This document shows positions 9,117-16,774 of a DNA stretch of 64,000 nt, piece by piece. The stretch is from Castellaniella denitrificans (GTDB lineage Bacteria > Pseudomonadota > Gammaproteobacteria > Burkholderiales > Burkholderiaceae_B): positions 124,001-188,000 of the forward strand of contig NZ_JBHSEZ010000006.1 in the NCBI RefSeq assembly GCF_042653765.1, written 5' to 3'. The translations under genes and the position numbers were made by a program. A model generated the notes under the pieces. It had not been told where the DNA came from. It worked only from the letters and a program-made list of their open reading frames with translations, and did no database searches. Position 1 is the stretch's first letter. The number at the start of each line of letters is the position of its first letter.

Positions 9117-10057
9117 TTTTTCAGGAATGGATGGTAATCCCCGGTCAATGGAGCCAGAGGCGCATTGCGGATGGTGGATACGGTCTCGATGGCTACGCGG
9201 TTCTCCTCCAGCCCGAAGCCTCGGCCCGCCAGGATTTCCTCATAGCTGCGTGTATGCAGGTCGGTAAAGCCCCCGGAGAACTCGATTTCCCGGCCATCCA
9301 CGGTGATGGATCGATAGGTGCGTTGGCCGACTTTCTTTTGCGCCTCCGGCACGTCGGCATAGTCCACGGACAGGAACCAGCGGACACGAGCCCGTTCATA
9401 TTCCAGGTAGCCGCCGGCATAGGTTTCGGCATTGGCATGCACCACGTTGGCCTGCAACGCGCCAAAGATGTAATGCAGCATGTCGAAAAAGTGCACGCCG
9501 ATATTGGTGGCAATGCCTCCCGACTTCTTCACGTCGCCCTTCCATGACTGCAGGTACCAGTGGCCCCTGGATGTGATGTAGGTCAGATCAACCTCATGCT
9601 TGCCGTCCCTTTTCTGCGCCGCGACCTGCTCGCGCAAAGCCACGATGGCCGGATGCACTCGTAATTGCAGGATGGTATTGACTTTCCGGCCAGTGTCGCG
9701 CTCAATCTCCTGCAAGCCGTCGATGTTCCAGGGGTTCAGCACCAGCGGCTTTTCGCAGATGGCATCCGCGCCCGAACGCAGGGCGAAACGCATGTGTGAA
9801 TCGTGCAGGTAGTTGGGCGAGCAGATGGAGACATAGTCGATGTTCTCCGACTTGTCGGAACGGCGCATCTTGTCGATGTGCCGGTCGAACCGCTCGAACT
9901 CGGTGAAGAACTCCGCGTCCGGAAAATGGCTGTCGATGATGCCGACGGAATCGTTGGGATCCAGGGCGGCCACCAGCCGGTTGCCGGTATCCTTGATGGC
10001 TTTCATATGGCGCGGGGCGATGTAACCGGCGGCGCCGATCAGGGCGAAGTTCTTCAT
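9113..10057 (-). CDS. wbpB: UDP-N-acetyl-2-amino-2-deoxyglucuronate dehydrogenase (WbpB/WlbA family)
   Basis: 314 residues, Gfo/Idh/MocA oxidoreductase. Rossmann start FALIGAAGYIAPRHMKAI, the family EKP motif at residues 102-104 (CEKPLVLNP), and the C-terminal catalytic stretch GGIATNIGVHFFDMLHYIFG. The match in length and motifs is to WbpB/WlbA, which oxidises C3 of UDP-GlcNAcA with NAD to the 3-keto sugar. The following step, transamination by WbpE, is encoded just upstream in the operon. It lies 36 bases after wbpE and overlaps the regulator gene. wbpA (UDP-GlcNAc 6-dehydrogenase) and the WbpI epimerase are not in the window. Confidence 0.92.
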   Translation of the reverse strand: MKNFALIGAAGYIAPRHMKAIKDTGNRLVAALDPNDSVGIIDSHFPDAEFFTEFERFDRHIDKMRRSDKSENIDYVSICSPNYLHDSHMRFALRSGADAICEKPLVLNPWNIDGLQEIERDTGRKVNTILQLRVHPAIVALREQVAAQKRDGKHEVDLTYITSRGHWYLQSWKGDVKKSGGIATNIGVHFFDMLHYIFGALQANVVHANAETYAGGYLEYERARVRWFLSVDYADVPEAQKKVGQRTYRSITVDGREIEFSGGFTDLHTRSYEEILAGRGFGLEENRVAIETVSTIRNAPLAPLTGDYHPFLKK

Positions 10058-10093
10058 GTCTCTCGTTGGGATTGGATTAAAAAGGTAGGTGAA

Positions 10094-11185
10094 TCAGGCC
10101 GGCTGGCGTTGGGCCACGGCGTCGACGACGCGGCCGATGGCCTCATCGTCCAGATACGGGTGCATCGGCAGGCTCATGACGCGTTCGGCCACGGCGTCGC
10201 CGATCGGCAGCGAGACGCTTTCATCGGCCACGGCAGGCTGGCGATTCAGGGGAATGGGGTAATGGACGGCGGTGGGGATGCCGGCGGTCTTCAGGGCGGC
10301 CTGCACGGCGTCGCGCCCGTCGATCTGCACGGTGTATTGCGCCCAGGCGCAGACGTTGTGGGATTCGATGATGGGCGTGGCCTGGACGCCTGCGGCATTG
10401 AACAGCCGGGTGTAGGTGTCCGCCACGCGCTGGCGGGCGGCGATTTCATCGTCCAGGACGGCCAGCTTCGGCAGCAGGATGGCGGCCTGCAGGGTGTCCA
10501 GGCGGCTGTTCACGCCGACCCGGATGTGGTGGTAGCGCCGGTCCTGCCCGTGGCGGGCGATCTGGCGCAGGACCGTCGCCAGCGCATCGTCGTTGGTGAA
10601 GATGGCGCCGCCGTCCCCATAGCAGCCCAGGGGTTTGCTGGGGAAAAAGCTGGTACAGGCGATCGTGGAGAGGTTGCCGCTCTTGCGGCCTTTGTAGCTG
10701 CCCCCCAGGCTCTGGGCGGCATCCTCGATGACCGTCAGTCCATGCTTTTCGGCAATGGCATTGATGGTGTCCATGTCGGCGCACTGGCCGTACAGGGATA
10801 CGGGGATGATGGCGCGGGTGCGGGGGGTGATGGCGGCTTCCAGCGTCGCGGGATCCAGGGTGTAGGTGCGCGGGTCGATGTCGACATAGACGGGCTTGGC
10901 GCCCAGCAGGGCGACGGTCTCGGCCGTGGCGATGTAGGTGAAGCCCGGGGTGATGACCTCGTCGCCCGGTCCGATCCCCAGCGCCATCTGGGCGATCTGC
11001 AGAGCATCGGTGCCGTTGGCAACGGTGATGCAATGCTTCGCGCCGGTATAGGCGGCCAAGCGTTCTTCCAACTGAGCAACCTCCGGCCCGAGGATGAACT
11101 GGCCGTGCGCCAGCACGCGCTGGATGCCGGCATCGATTTCAGATTTCAGGCGCTGGTACTGGGCTTGTAGATCGACGAATTGCAT
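10094..11185 (-). CDS. wbpE: UDP-2-acetamido-2-deoxy-3-oxo-glucuronate aminotransferase (WbpE/WlbC)
   Basis: 363 residues, DegT/DnrJ/EryC1 sugar aminotransferase, PLP-dependent. The N-terminus FVDLQAQYQRLKSEID is diagnostic for this family; ANGTDALQ binds the cofactor phosphate, EDAAQSLGG holds the ring-binding Asp, and Lys184 in SFFPSKPLGCYGDGG is the Schiff-base lysine. It converts the 3-keto sugar from WbpB to the 3-amino sugar with glutamate as donor, forming the substrate of WbpD. The gene follows wbpD by 25 bases on the minus strand. Base composition is high-GC, unlike the glycosyltransferases further along. Confidence 0.94.
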   Translation of the reverse strand: MQFVDLQAQYQRLKSEIDAGIQRVLAHGQFILGPEVAQLEERLAAYTGAKHCITVANGTDALQIAQMALGIGPGDEVITPGFTYIATAETVALLGAKPVYVDIDPRTYTLDPATLEAAITPRTRAIIPVSLYGQCADMDTINAIAEKHGLTVIEDAAQSLGGSYKGRKSGNLSTIACTSFFPSKPLGCYGDGGAIFTNDDALATVLRQIARHGQDRRYHHIRVGVNSRLDTLQAAILLPKLAVLDDEIAARQRVADTYTRLFNAAGVQATPIIESHNVCAWAQYTVQIDGRDAVQAALKTAGIPTAVHYPIPLNRQPAVADESVSLPIGDAVAERVMSLPMHPYLDDEAIGRVVDAVAQRQPA

Positions 11186-11210
11186 GGTGATGGTGGATGT
11201 GGGATGAAAA

Positions 11211-11786
11211 TCAGAGACGGACGCACTGGCCGTCGGCCAGACGGTAGGTGGCGCCGGTATGGGTGCAGGTGGTCTCGCCGTTGCCGCTCAAGGGCAGGTC
11301 CAGCTGTTCGCCGTGTTCGCTCATCCAGCCGATCTGGCGGGCGGGCACGCCGACCATCAGGGCGTAGGGCTTGACGTCCTTGTTGACGACGGCGCCCGCG
11401 CCAACGAAGGCGTATTCGCCGATGGTGACGCCGCAGACGACGGTGCAGTTGGCGCCCAGGGTGGCGCCCTTTTTGACCAGGGTGTCGCGGTATTCGTCCT
11501 TGCGCTCGATCAGCGAGCGTGGGTTGTAGACGTTGGTGAACACCATGCTGGGACCGCAGAACACCCCCTCTTCCAGGGTGACGTTGTCATAGACGGAGAC
11601 GTTGTTCTGGATCTTGCAGCGGTCGCCGATGACGACCTTGTTGCCGACGAAGACGTTCTGCCCCAGGGACACCCCGGCGCCGATGCGGGCGCCGCCGCAG
11701 ACGTGGACAAAATGCCAGACGCGGGCACCTTCGCCAATCTGGGCGCCGGGATCGACGATGGCGGTTTCATGTTGGTAATAGGCCAT
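11211..11786 (-). CDS. wbpD: UDP-2-acetamido-3-amino-2,3-dideoxy-glucuronate N-acetyltransferase (WbpD/WlbB)
   Basis: 191 residues from the ATG at 11786 (MAYYQHETAIVDPG); the 19 codons above this in the open frame run through the ops leader and are not taken as coding. Repeated hexapeptides (IGEGARVWHF, IGAGVSLGQNVFVGNKVVIGDRCKIQNNV) predict a left-handed beta-helix trimer that uses acetyl-CoA, as in WbpD. The product is UDP-2,3-diacetamido-2,3-dideoxy-glucuronic acid. First gene of the operon, with an ops element 25 bases before its start. Confidence 0.93.
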   Translation of the reverse strand: MAYYQHETAIVDPGAQIGEGARVWHFVHVCGGARIGAGVSLGQNVFVGNKVVIGDRCKIQNNVSVYDNVTLEEGVFCGPSMVFTNVYNPRSLIERKDEYRDTLVKKGATLGANCTVVCGVTIGEYAFVGAGAVVNKDVKPYALMVGVPARQIGWMSEHGEQLDLPLSGNGETTCTHTGATYRLADGQCVRL

Positions 11787-11810
11787 GGGTGACGTTTCAG
11801 GTGTTTCAGG

Positions 11811-11822
11811 CACGCTACCGCC
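11811..11822 (-). promoter_or_regulatory. ops element (RfaH recruitment site) in the wbpD leader
   Basis: On the minus strand the leader reads GGCGGTAGCGTG, identical over 12 bases to the ops element of enterobacterial RfaH-controlled operons. It is oriented towards wbpD and lies 25-36 bases before its start. A partial JUMPstart-like context (GCTGACC upstream) is present but weak. An RfaH-like gene at 19970-20539 makes the match meaningful. Confidence 0.8.
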
Positions 11823-11958
11823 GTGCTGTGACACGGTCAGCAAGCGCCAGGGCGATGTTCATCGGATGAACGGGATGATACATCAGGTGGCCAAGCACTA
11901 AAACCCGGAAATGGCTATGGGGTTTATCTGAAACCAGGCATTGAGGCGAGGCCGGTGT

Positions 11959-12029
11959 GACGCTTTGATCCGTTCGTAGATTCCAGTCTGGCGGGAGAGG
12001 TGGGGGTTGCCCAGAATGGGGGCTTTCCG
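11959..12029 (+). repeat. 71-base direct repeat, copy 1
   Basis: Begins TGACGCTTTGATCCGTTCGT and ends GGGGGCTTTCCG. It is nearly identical to 12632-12702, with a few substitutions and one-base indels. The two copies bracket the brnT/brnA remnant. Confidence 0.9.
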
Positions 12030-12088
12030 TAAGCGGTTGGTAGTGTTGTACAGAATACGCAACCGCAAAAACAGCTTGCCAATCCAGA

Positions 12089-12106
12089 TTATCGTAGCTA
12101 CGATAA
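12089..12106. promoter_or_regulatory. 18-base perfect palindrome, probable BrnA operator
   Basis: TTATCGTAG followed by its exact reverse complement CTACGATAA, 18 bases before the truncated brnT frame. BrnA antitoxins autorepress their operon through such palindromes (family knowledge); the site position fits that role. Confidence 0.7.
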
Positions 12107-12124
12107 ATCCATGGAAATCACCTG

Positions 12125-12262
12125 ATGGAAATCACCTTTGTTCCAGCCAAGGACGAGATCAACCGGCGCAAACATCGTGTCTCGCTGTCTTTGGCAAGCA
12201 AGATCGACTGGCCAGAGGTGTGGTTCGAGGTCGATGCGCAAAGCGAACCGCAGGGAGGTTAA
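12125..12262 (+). pseudogene. brnT: truncated BrnT-type toxin
   Basis: 45 codons: start MEITFVPAKDEINRRKHRVSLSLASKI matches the N-terminus of BrnT ribonuclease toxins (hydrophobic strand, N-x-x-KH-G/R-hydrophobic-S), which are normally about 90 residues. After WFEVDAQSEPQGG the frame stops, so the C-terminal half with most of the RNase fold is absent, probably by internal deletion. A 13-base tandem duplication (ATGGAAATCACCT at 12111 and 12125) sits at the start; the first ATG leads straight to a stop. The remnant overlaps the ribosome site of brnA, which may explain why it survives. Confidence 0.75.
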
Positions 12263-12267
12263 ACGCT

Positions 12268-12540
12268 ATGTCGATGAAACCTAAAATCTATATGCCTACC
12301 GAGGAAGAAAATCACGAGATCAACTGCGGCATCGCAGCAGACCCTGACACATACGTTCCCAATGACGAGGCTTTCTCGAAGATGTCACGTCGGGGACGTC
12401 CAAAATCCGAAACGCCTAAAGTCCAACTCACGATCCGCTACGACAAGGCCGTGATCGACGCCTTCAAGGCTGGCGGCCCTGGTTGGCAGACTCGAATGAA
12501 CGAGGCCCTGAAAAAGGCTGTGACTAGAAAACACACATGA
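12268..12540 (+). CDS. brnA: BrnA-family antitoxin
   Basis: 90 residues from the ATG at 12268, with GGGAGG ten bases upstream inside the brnT remnant. N-terminus KPKIYMPTEEENHEINCGIAADPDTYV is the BrnA toxin-binding region; the C-terminal ribbon-helix-helix is VQLTIRYDKAVIDAFKAGGPGWQTRMNEALKK with the family GWQTRMN motif. It should neutralise BrnT and repress its own promoter. The toxin partner just upstream is truncated, so this is an antitoxin without its cognate poison; it might act against related toxins or on the paralogous operator at 19900. Intact, no odd codons. Confidence 0.88.
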   Translation: MSMKPKIYMPTEEENHEINCGIAADPDTYVPNDEAFSKMSRRGRPKSETPKVQLTIRYDKAVIDAFKAGGPGWQTRMNEALKKAVTRKHT

Positions 12541-12631
12541 GCGGGTCATTAAGCCCGGATAGGCGTCGTGCAGACTCGCGCCAGAGAGCCACTCACCGTG
12601 CGCCAGGCCAAGCACCGGGACGAAGCTCGTA

Positions 12632-12702
12632 TGACGCTTTGATCCGTTCGTAGATTCCAGTCTGGCGGGGGAGGTGGGGGTTGCCCAGAATGGGGCTTTC
12701 CG
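12632..12702 (+). repeat. 71-base direct repeat, copy 2
   Basis: Near-identical to 11959-12029, in the same orientation. It ends 16 bases before the start of the DUF4351-type pseudogene, so it is probably that gene family's 5-prime flank; copy 1 may mark a lost second gene or a recombination event. Confidence 0.9.
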
Positions 12703-12718
12703 AACCCGAAAGCCCGTC

Positions 12719-13515
12719 ATGCCTGCCCGCAATGCCTCACCGCCCGCCGCGTCGAGCGACGATCACGACAGTCCATGGAAGGAAGCGCTGGAGTTGTATT
12801 TCTCCGAGGCGATGGCCCTGCTGGCGCCTGATTTGCACGCGATCATCGATTGGCTGGTGCCGGTCGAGTTCCTGGACAAAGAACTGCAAGCAGTGCTGAG
12901 GGCCAGCGCGCCCGCCCAGGGTCGCCGCCACGCAGACAAGCTGGTCCGGGTGCGTCTTATCGGAACGACTTCCTGACGCAGGAGACCCGATTCACCTTTC
13001 CGATTGTAGAATTGGAGTCATGGCGCAGCCGCTGGGACGAACTGGACGCGCTGGCCCCGACGAATCCTTTTGCCGTGGTGATCATGGCACAGTTGCAGGC
13101 GACCGGTCATCCGGACAAAGCCACCCGGCTCGCACCGCTGCTGGACCTGACCCGACGGCTGTATGGCTATGGTTACACGCGTGATCGGATCGGCGCATTG
13201 CTGCGGCTGGTGGAATCGATGGTTCGCTTGCCGACGGCACTGGAATCGGACTACTTGCTGGCTGCTCGGCAGCTGGAACAGGAGCATGAGATGAGCTATG
13301 TGACGATCGCCGAGCGCCATGGCATGGCGAAAGGCCGTACCGAAGGTCGCACCGAAGGCGAAGCCAATCTGCTGCTGCGTCTGATCCAGCGTCGATTCGG
13401 CCCGGTGGACGAAGCCACCACGCAGCGGATCCGCTCCGCTGACTCCGCTCATCTGGAAACCTGGTCATTGAATTTCGTGGGCGCCGCCACGCTGAACGAC
13501 GTCTTCCGCGACTGA
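12719..13515 (+). pseudogene. decayed DUF4351/Rpn-like nuclease-family protein
   Basis: The N-terminal part MPARNASPPAASSDDHDSPWKEALE...FLDKELQAVL...ADKLVRV is read from 12719. The frame then shifts near 12950-12965, and the C-terminal part (YRNDFLTQETRFTFPIVELESW...ARQLEQEHEMSYVTIAERHGMAKG...EANLLLRLIQRRFGPVDE) continues in another frame to 13515. Full-length relatives have about 100 additional residues between these parts, holding most of a PD-(D/E)XK-like core, so there is both a deletion and a frameshift. The C-terminal stretch with repeated Gly-Arg-Thr-Glu and RRFG is the DUF4351 signature. Such genes are often annotated as transposases or cytosolic proteins; their role is unclear. Confidence 0.75.
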
Positions 13516-13568
13516 GGTTCAGGTGCTCACAAGTGCCTTACACTACAAGGATCCAAGGAGTCATTGCC

Positions 13569-13787
13569 ATGAGCACCGCCCTCTCCCCTATCGTTTCCGA
13601 GTTCGAGACCAAAGAACAAGCGGCCAGCTACGATCGCTGGTTTCAGGCCAAGGTGCAAGCCAGCCGTGACGACCCACGTCCCAGCGTTCCCCATGACCAG
13701 GCGATGGCGCTGATGCGTGACAAGCTGACCGCCAAGCGGGAAGACCAGGACAGAATCAACTCCCGCCCCCGTAATCGCGGCGTCTGA
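13569..13787 (+). CDS. antitoxin of a RelE/ParE-type module
   Basis: 72 residues from the ATG at 13569, which has AAGGAG about eight bases upstream; an earlier in-frame ATG lacks such a site. The sequence SPIVSEFETKEQAASYDRWFQAKVQASRDDPRPSVPHDQAMALMRDKL is the short RelB-like stability-determinant type, with an N-terminal toxin wrapping region and the PSVPHDQAM segment common before RelE/ParE toxins. The toxin gene begins 34 bases downstream. No DNA-binding fold can be read with certainty, though small dimeric antitoxins of this type autoregulate. Confidence 0.82.
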   Translation: MSTALSPIVSEFETKEQAASYDRWFQAKVQASRDDPRPSVPHDQAMALMRDKLTAKREDQDRINSRPRNRGV

Positions 13788-13821
13788 GTACGCGCCCTCA
13801 CCCAAGACATTTCAGGCAACC

Positions 13822-14097
13822 ATGCTCCCCATCTCCTGGAGCGCCGCCGCACTCGATGACCTGGGTCATATCATTGATTACATCGCGGAGTTCGATGTGG
13901 ACGCCGCCATCGTCATGCACGGCTTGATCGAGAGTTCGATACAGCCAGCCTCGGAACACCCTTACCTCTACAAACAAGGCCGTGTGCCAGGGACCCGTGA
14001 AATCGTGGCGCACCCAAATTACATCATCGTGTATGAGGTTCGGGCTGCTCACATTGAGGTCATGGCCGTCCTGCACGCTCGCCAGGAATATCCCTAG
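13822..14097 (+). CDS. RelE/ParE-family toxin
   Basis: 91 residues. ISWSAAALDDLGHIIDYIAEFDVDAAIVMHGLIESSIQPASEHPYLYKQGRVPGTREIVAHPNYIIVYEV shows the ParE/RelE fold: N-terminal strand, two helices, the P-x-x-G-R-x-x-G-T-R-E strand and YIIVYEV core. The conserved Arg in GTRE and the C-terminal VLHARQEYP are the usual functional ends. Whether it cuts mRNA (RelE) or poisons gyrase (ParE) cannot be told. Paired with the small antitoxin directly upstream. Runs convergently to the autotransporter gene, which ends 16 bases away. Confidence 0.88.
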   Translation: MLPISWSAAALDDLGHIIDYIAEFDVDAAIVMHGLIESSIQPASEHPYLYKQGRVPGTREIVAHPNYIIVYEVRAAHIEVMAVLHARQEYP

Positions 14098-14113
14098 GCA
14101 CACAGACCAATCT

Positions 14114-16240
14114 TTACCTGAAACCGCCCCTCACCCCCAACCATAGCCCATGCTGCATCTGCCCGCCCCCATGCTGGCCGGTGTAGGCCAACGTGACCTG
14201 GACGCGGCGGGCGATGGGCGCCTGCACGCCCAGATCCAGGTGCAGGGCATGACGCGGCACAGGTAGACCTTCGGCCTCGAAGCGCCGTCCCGGATCGGCG
14301 CGATAGGCCTGGGGACTGGACAGGGTCGATCCGCCCCATAGGCGGCGCACGCCCAGGTCCAGGATCATCCGCGCATCGCCCTGCGGCGTGGACCATACGC
14401 GCTGGATCCGCACCCCCAACTGCCCCATCCACCGCTGGTCGGTCCGCGCATCCAAAGCGACGGTGGCCAGTCCGCCGCTTTCATGCACGGCGGGACGGTG
14501 CAGGCGCAGCCAGGTCGCCTGGGCATAGGGCGTCAATTGCCATGAACCCACGGGAACAGGCCTCTCCGGCTGGACATGCAGCCACGCCTGGGCCAGCCGC
14601 GCATTGGGCCGGCTGCGCAGCGGGGATTCGGCCGGGTCGGCCTGGCGGCGGATGTCGGCCCGGTGCCAGGACTGCGCGGCTCCCAGGGTCAGGCGCCAGC
14701 CCTGGCGCGCCAGGCTGGCGCCCAGGCCCAGGTGCACGGACCAGTCCCGCAGGCGGTATGCGCCGCCAGCCGCATCGGTGCCGGACGGGTCGGCCGGGGG
14801 CCATGTTCCCGAGCCGGTCGACAGGCGCATGTCCTGCACGCCTGCGTAGACCGCCAGGGCCCCATGACCTCCCACCGGTCGGCTGGCGCCGATCTGCAGG
14901 CCGCTGGTGTCCCGGTCGTCACCCGGCAGGCCGTGAATGCCGGACCGTTCGGTATTGGCGGCCCAGGTCTGGACCCAGGCACGGCCGCCGGCTGTGTGCG
15001 CCAGGGCGGATTCCCGCGGGAAGCGGCTGTCATCCAGCAGGGCGCCGCGCCAGGCGGCATCGGCGGTGTTCAGGCCCCGGGCGTTGTATCGCAGGCCCAG
15101 GGTGACGGTCGTGGGGCTGTAGTCCAGGACGGGGTCCAGGTAACGCAAGGCGCTGACGGCCCGGACGTAGCGGCCGTCGCCCGGCACGGGATCGCCACCG
15201 CCGTCCGCTCCGTATTCCAGGCCGCCGTCGGCCTGGACGATGGTCCAGCGGCGGGCGGGCGTCCAGGCGCCGGAGACCGGCTCGACCAACAGCTCGCCGC
15301 CCAGGCGCGCGGTGCCGAAGGACCAGATCCGGTCGGCTTGGCCATCGGCATCGATGCGGATGCGGGTTTGCGATTGCGGCAGCAGGGCCAGGCGTTGGCC
15401 GACCAGCAGGGTGCCGGTCCGATCCGGCGCGCCGGGTTGCAGCAGGCCGGCCACACGGGCCTCGTCCACCTGGCCGACGCCGGACAGCACGGTGCCCGGC
15501 TGGGTCAGGATCGGTCCCCACCACAGCTGATCGACCCGCAGGCCGCCCTGCGCCAGGATCAGGGGCTCTCGGCCCGAGCTGAAGCCAATCCCGGTCAGCC
15601 GCAGGGTGCCGGCACCGTCCTTGATGATGGGCGCATCGGCCTGGATGCTGCCCGCGAGCGTCGCTTCCCCGGATGCGACGCGCCACACGGCGGCGCCGGA
15701 CTGTCCGGCGATGGGCGCCAGGCCCCAGTGCGCCGGCGGCGTCTGGGCGGTGGCGGCGGAACGGACCTGGATGACCTGGCCGACGCGCACGCCGGGGCGC
15801 AATTCCAGGCGGGTGCCGGCCGCCATTTCCAGACTGTTGCCCGGCGCGCCCAGGGTGTCGTCGTGCGCCAGGCCCAGGCTGCCTTCGGCCAGGACGATCT
15901 GGCCGGTCAGGGTACCGGCTCCGGCCAGCTCCAGGTGCCCGCCGCCCAGTTTCCAGAACGGGACAGGAATCAAGGAGTCGGCGGGATGGCCCAGGACGGG
16001 GCCCTGGAGCCACAGAGTCCGGCCATCGGCGACCTGGAACCCGCTGGCGCCCTCCATCTGCAGCCCTCGCTCGACGCGCCGGTCTTCGGTGACGGTGATG
16101 GACGCTCCGTGCAAAACAAAAGGCGCCGGGGAGTCATCCCACGGCGCCTCGGTCGATGCCTGCGTCAGGCCCGGCGGCGGCAGGCCCAGGCAGCACAGCG
16201 CCAGGATGGCGCGGACATGACGGGTCTTGAAGATGGACAT
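14114..16240 (-). CDS. autotransporter with short passenger and outer-membrane beta-barrel
   Basis: 708 residues from the ATG at 16240, which has AGGAG six bases before it. A signal peptide is clear (residues 1-28, basic start then LALCCLGLPPPGLTQA). The passenger of roughly 390 residues is Gly/Ala-rich with parallel-beta-helix repeats such as GGGHLELAGAGTLTGQIVLAEGSLGL. The last 280-290 residues form the type V barrel (from about AWVQTWAANTERSG, then alternating strands). The terminus is GGFR: most barrels end in Phe or Trp, here one Arg follows. No protease triad or RGD motif is evident, so an adhesin-like or unknown surface role is inferred. A promoter-proximal inverted repeat lies at 16263-16281. 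Confidence 0.85.
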   Translation of the reverse strand: MSIFKTRHVRAILALCCLGLPPPGLTQASTEAPWDDSPAPFVLHGASITVTEDRRVERGLQMEGASGFQVADGRTLWLQGPVLGHPADSLIPVPFWKLGGGHLELAGAGTLTGQIVLAEGSLGLAHDDTLGAPGNSLEMAAGTRLELRPGVRVGQVIQVRSAATAQTPPAHWGLAPIAGQSGAAVWRVASGEATLAGSIQADAPIIKDGAGTLRLTGIGFSSGREPLILAQGGLRVDQLWWGPILTQPGTVLSGVGQVDEARVAGLLQPGAPDRTGTLLVGQRLALLPQSQTRIRIDADGQADRIWSFGTARLGGELLVEPVSGAWTPARRWTIVQADGGLEYGADGGGDPVPGDGRYVRAVSALRYLDPVLDYSPTTVTLGLRYNARGLNTADAAWRGALLDDSRFPRESALAHTAGGRAWVQTWAANTERSGIHGLPGDDRDTSGLQIGASRPVGGHGALAVYAGVQDMRLSTGSGTWPPADPSGTDAAGGAYRLRDWSVHLGLGASLARQGWRLTLGAAQSWHRADIRRQADPAESPLRSRPNARLAQAWLHVQPERPVPVGSWQLTPYAQATWLRLHRPAVHESGGLATVALDARTDQRWMGQLGVRIQRVWSTPQGDARMILDLGVRRLWGGSTLSSPQAYRADPGRRFEAEGLPVPRHALHLDLGVQAPIARRVQVTLAYTGQHGGGQMQHGLWLGVRGGFR

Positions 16241-16262
16241 GATTGTCTCCTGTCAGGGTTAT

Positions 16263-16281
16263 ATGTCACTGAATGTGACAT
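16263..16281. promoter_or_regulatory. inverted repeat upstream of the autotransporter
   Basis: ATGTCAC and GTGACAT arms (7 bases, perfect) separated by five bases, 23-41 bases before the autotransporter start. Position fits an operator for a dimeric regulator; the regulator is not identified. Confidence 0.55.
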
Positions 16282-16434
16282 CCTGGTTTTACAGGAGACG
16301 CGCGGAGTGGAGGGGCTGGTGTGCGATGGAATTAGGATGGGTCAAGCGGTGGGTTGGTGTGAAGAAAGTTCGGCTTTTACGAATAGCCTGCTCAGGAAAG
16401 AGCAGGTAGTTTGTCGGTTCCACCATCTATTGCG

Positions 16435-16455
16435 ATAGTCCCATGACGGGACTAT
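16435..16455. promoter_or_regulatory. inverted repeat, probable HigA operator
   Basis: ATAGTCCC and GGGACTAT arms (8 bases, perfect) with a five-base spacer, ending ten bases before the higB start. HigA antitoxins commonly repress their operon through such dyads. Confidence 0.7.
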
Positions 16456-16464
16456 GATTAAGCC

Positions 16465-16767
16465 ATGCGCATCATTGCCACGCGTACCTTGCGGCGATTC
16501 TGGGAACGACATCCAAGCGCAAAGCAAGCCGTCCAGGCCTGGGTAGACGAAGTCCGCCAGGCCAGTTGGCAACAACCTGCGGACGTCAAGGCCTGCTATG
16601 CCCATGCCAGCATCCTCGGCAATCGACGTGTCGTATTCAACATCAAAGGCAACGACTACCGACTGATTGTGGCGATCGCCTACGGCCTGGGCGTCGTATA
16701 TGTGAAATTCATCGGCACTCATGCCGAATATGACGATATCGATGCCGCAACGGTCGACATGGAGTAA
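16465..16767 (+). CDS. higB: HigB-type mRNA interferase toxin
   Basis: 100 residues, start MRIIATRTLRRFWERHPSAKQAVQAWVDEVRQASW, the diagnostic beginning of the HigB subfamily of RelE toxins. The core SILGNRRVVFNIKGNDYRLIVAIAYGLGVVYVKFIGTHAEYDDI carries the family's basic and His residues (GNRRVVFNI.GNDYRL; FIGTHAEYD). HigB enzymes cleave mRNA at the ribosome. Toxin-first order with antitoxin seven bases downstream is typical of higBA. Preceded by a clear dyad operator. Confidence 0.93.
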   Translation: MRIIATRTLRRFWERHPSAKQAVQAWVDEVRQASWQQPADVKACYAHASILGNRRVVFNIKGNDYRLIVAIAYGLGVVYVKFIGTHAEYDDIDAATVDME

Positions 16768-16774
16768 ATCCATC

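Larger units (their letters stand above)
11787..12124. other. 338-base intergenic region upstream of the glycan operon
   Basis: Holds no gene. It contains the ops element, presumably the glycan operon promoter between about 11830 and 11950 on the minus strand (no clear boxes recognised), the first copy of a 71-base direct repeat, and the palindromic operator of the brnT/brnA remnant. Confidence 0.6.
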
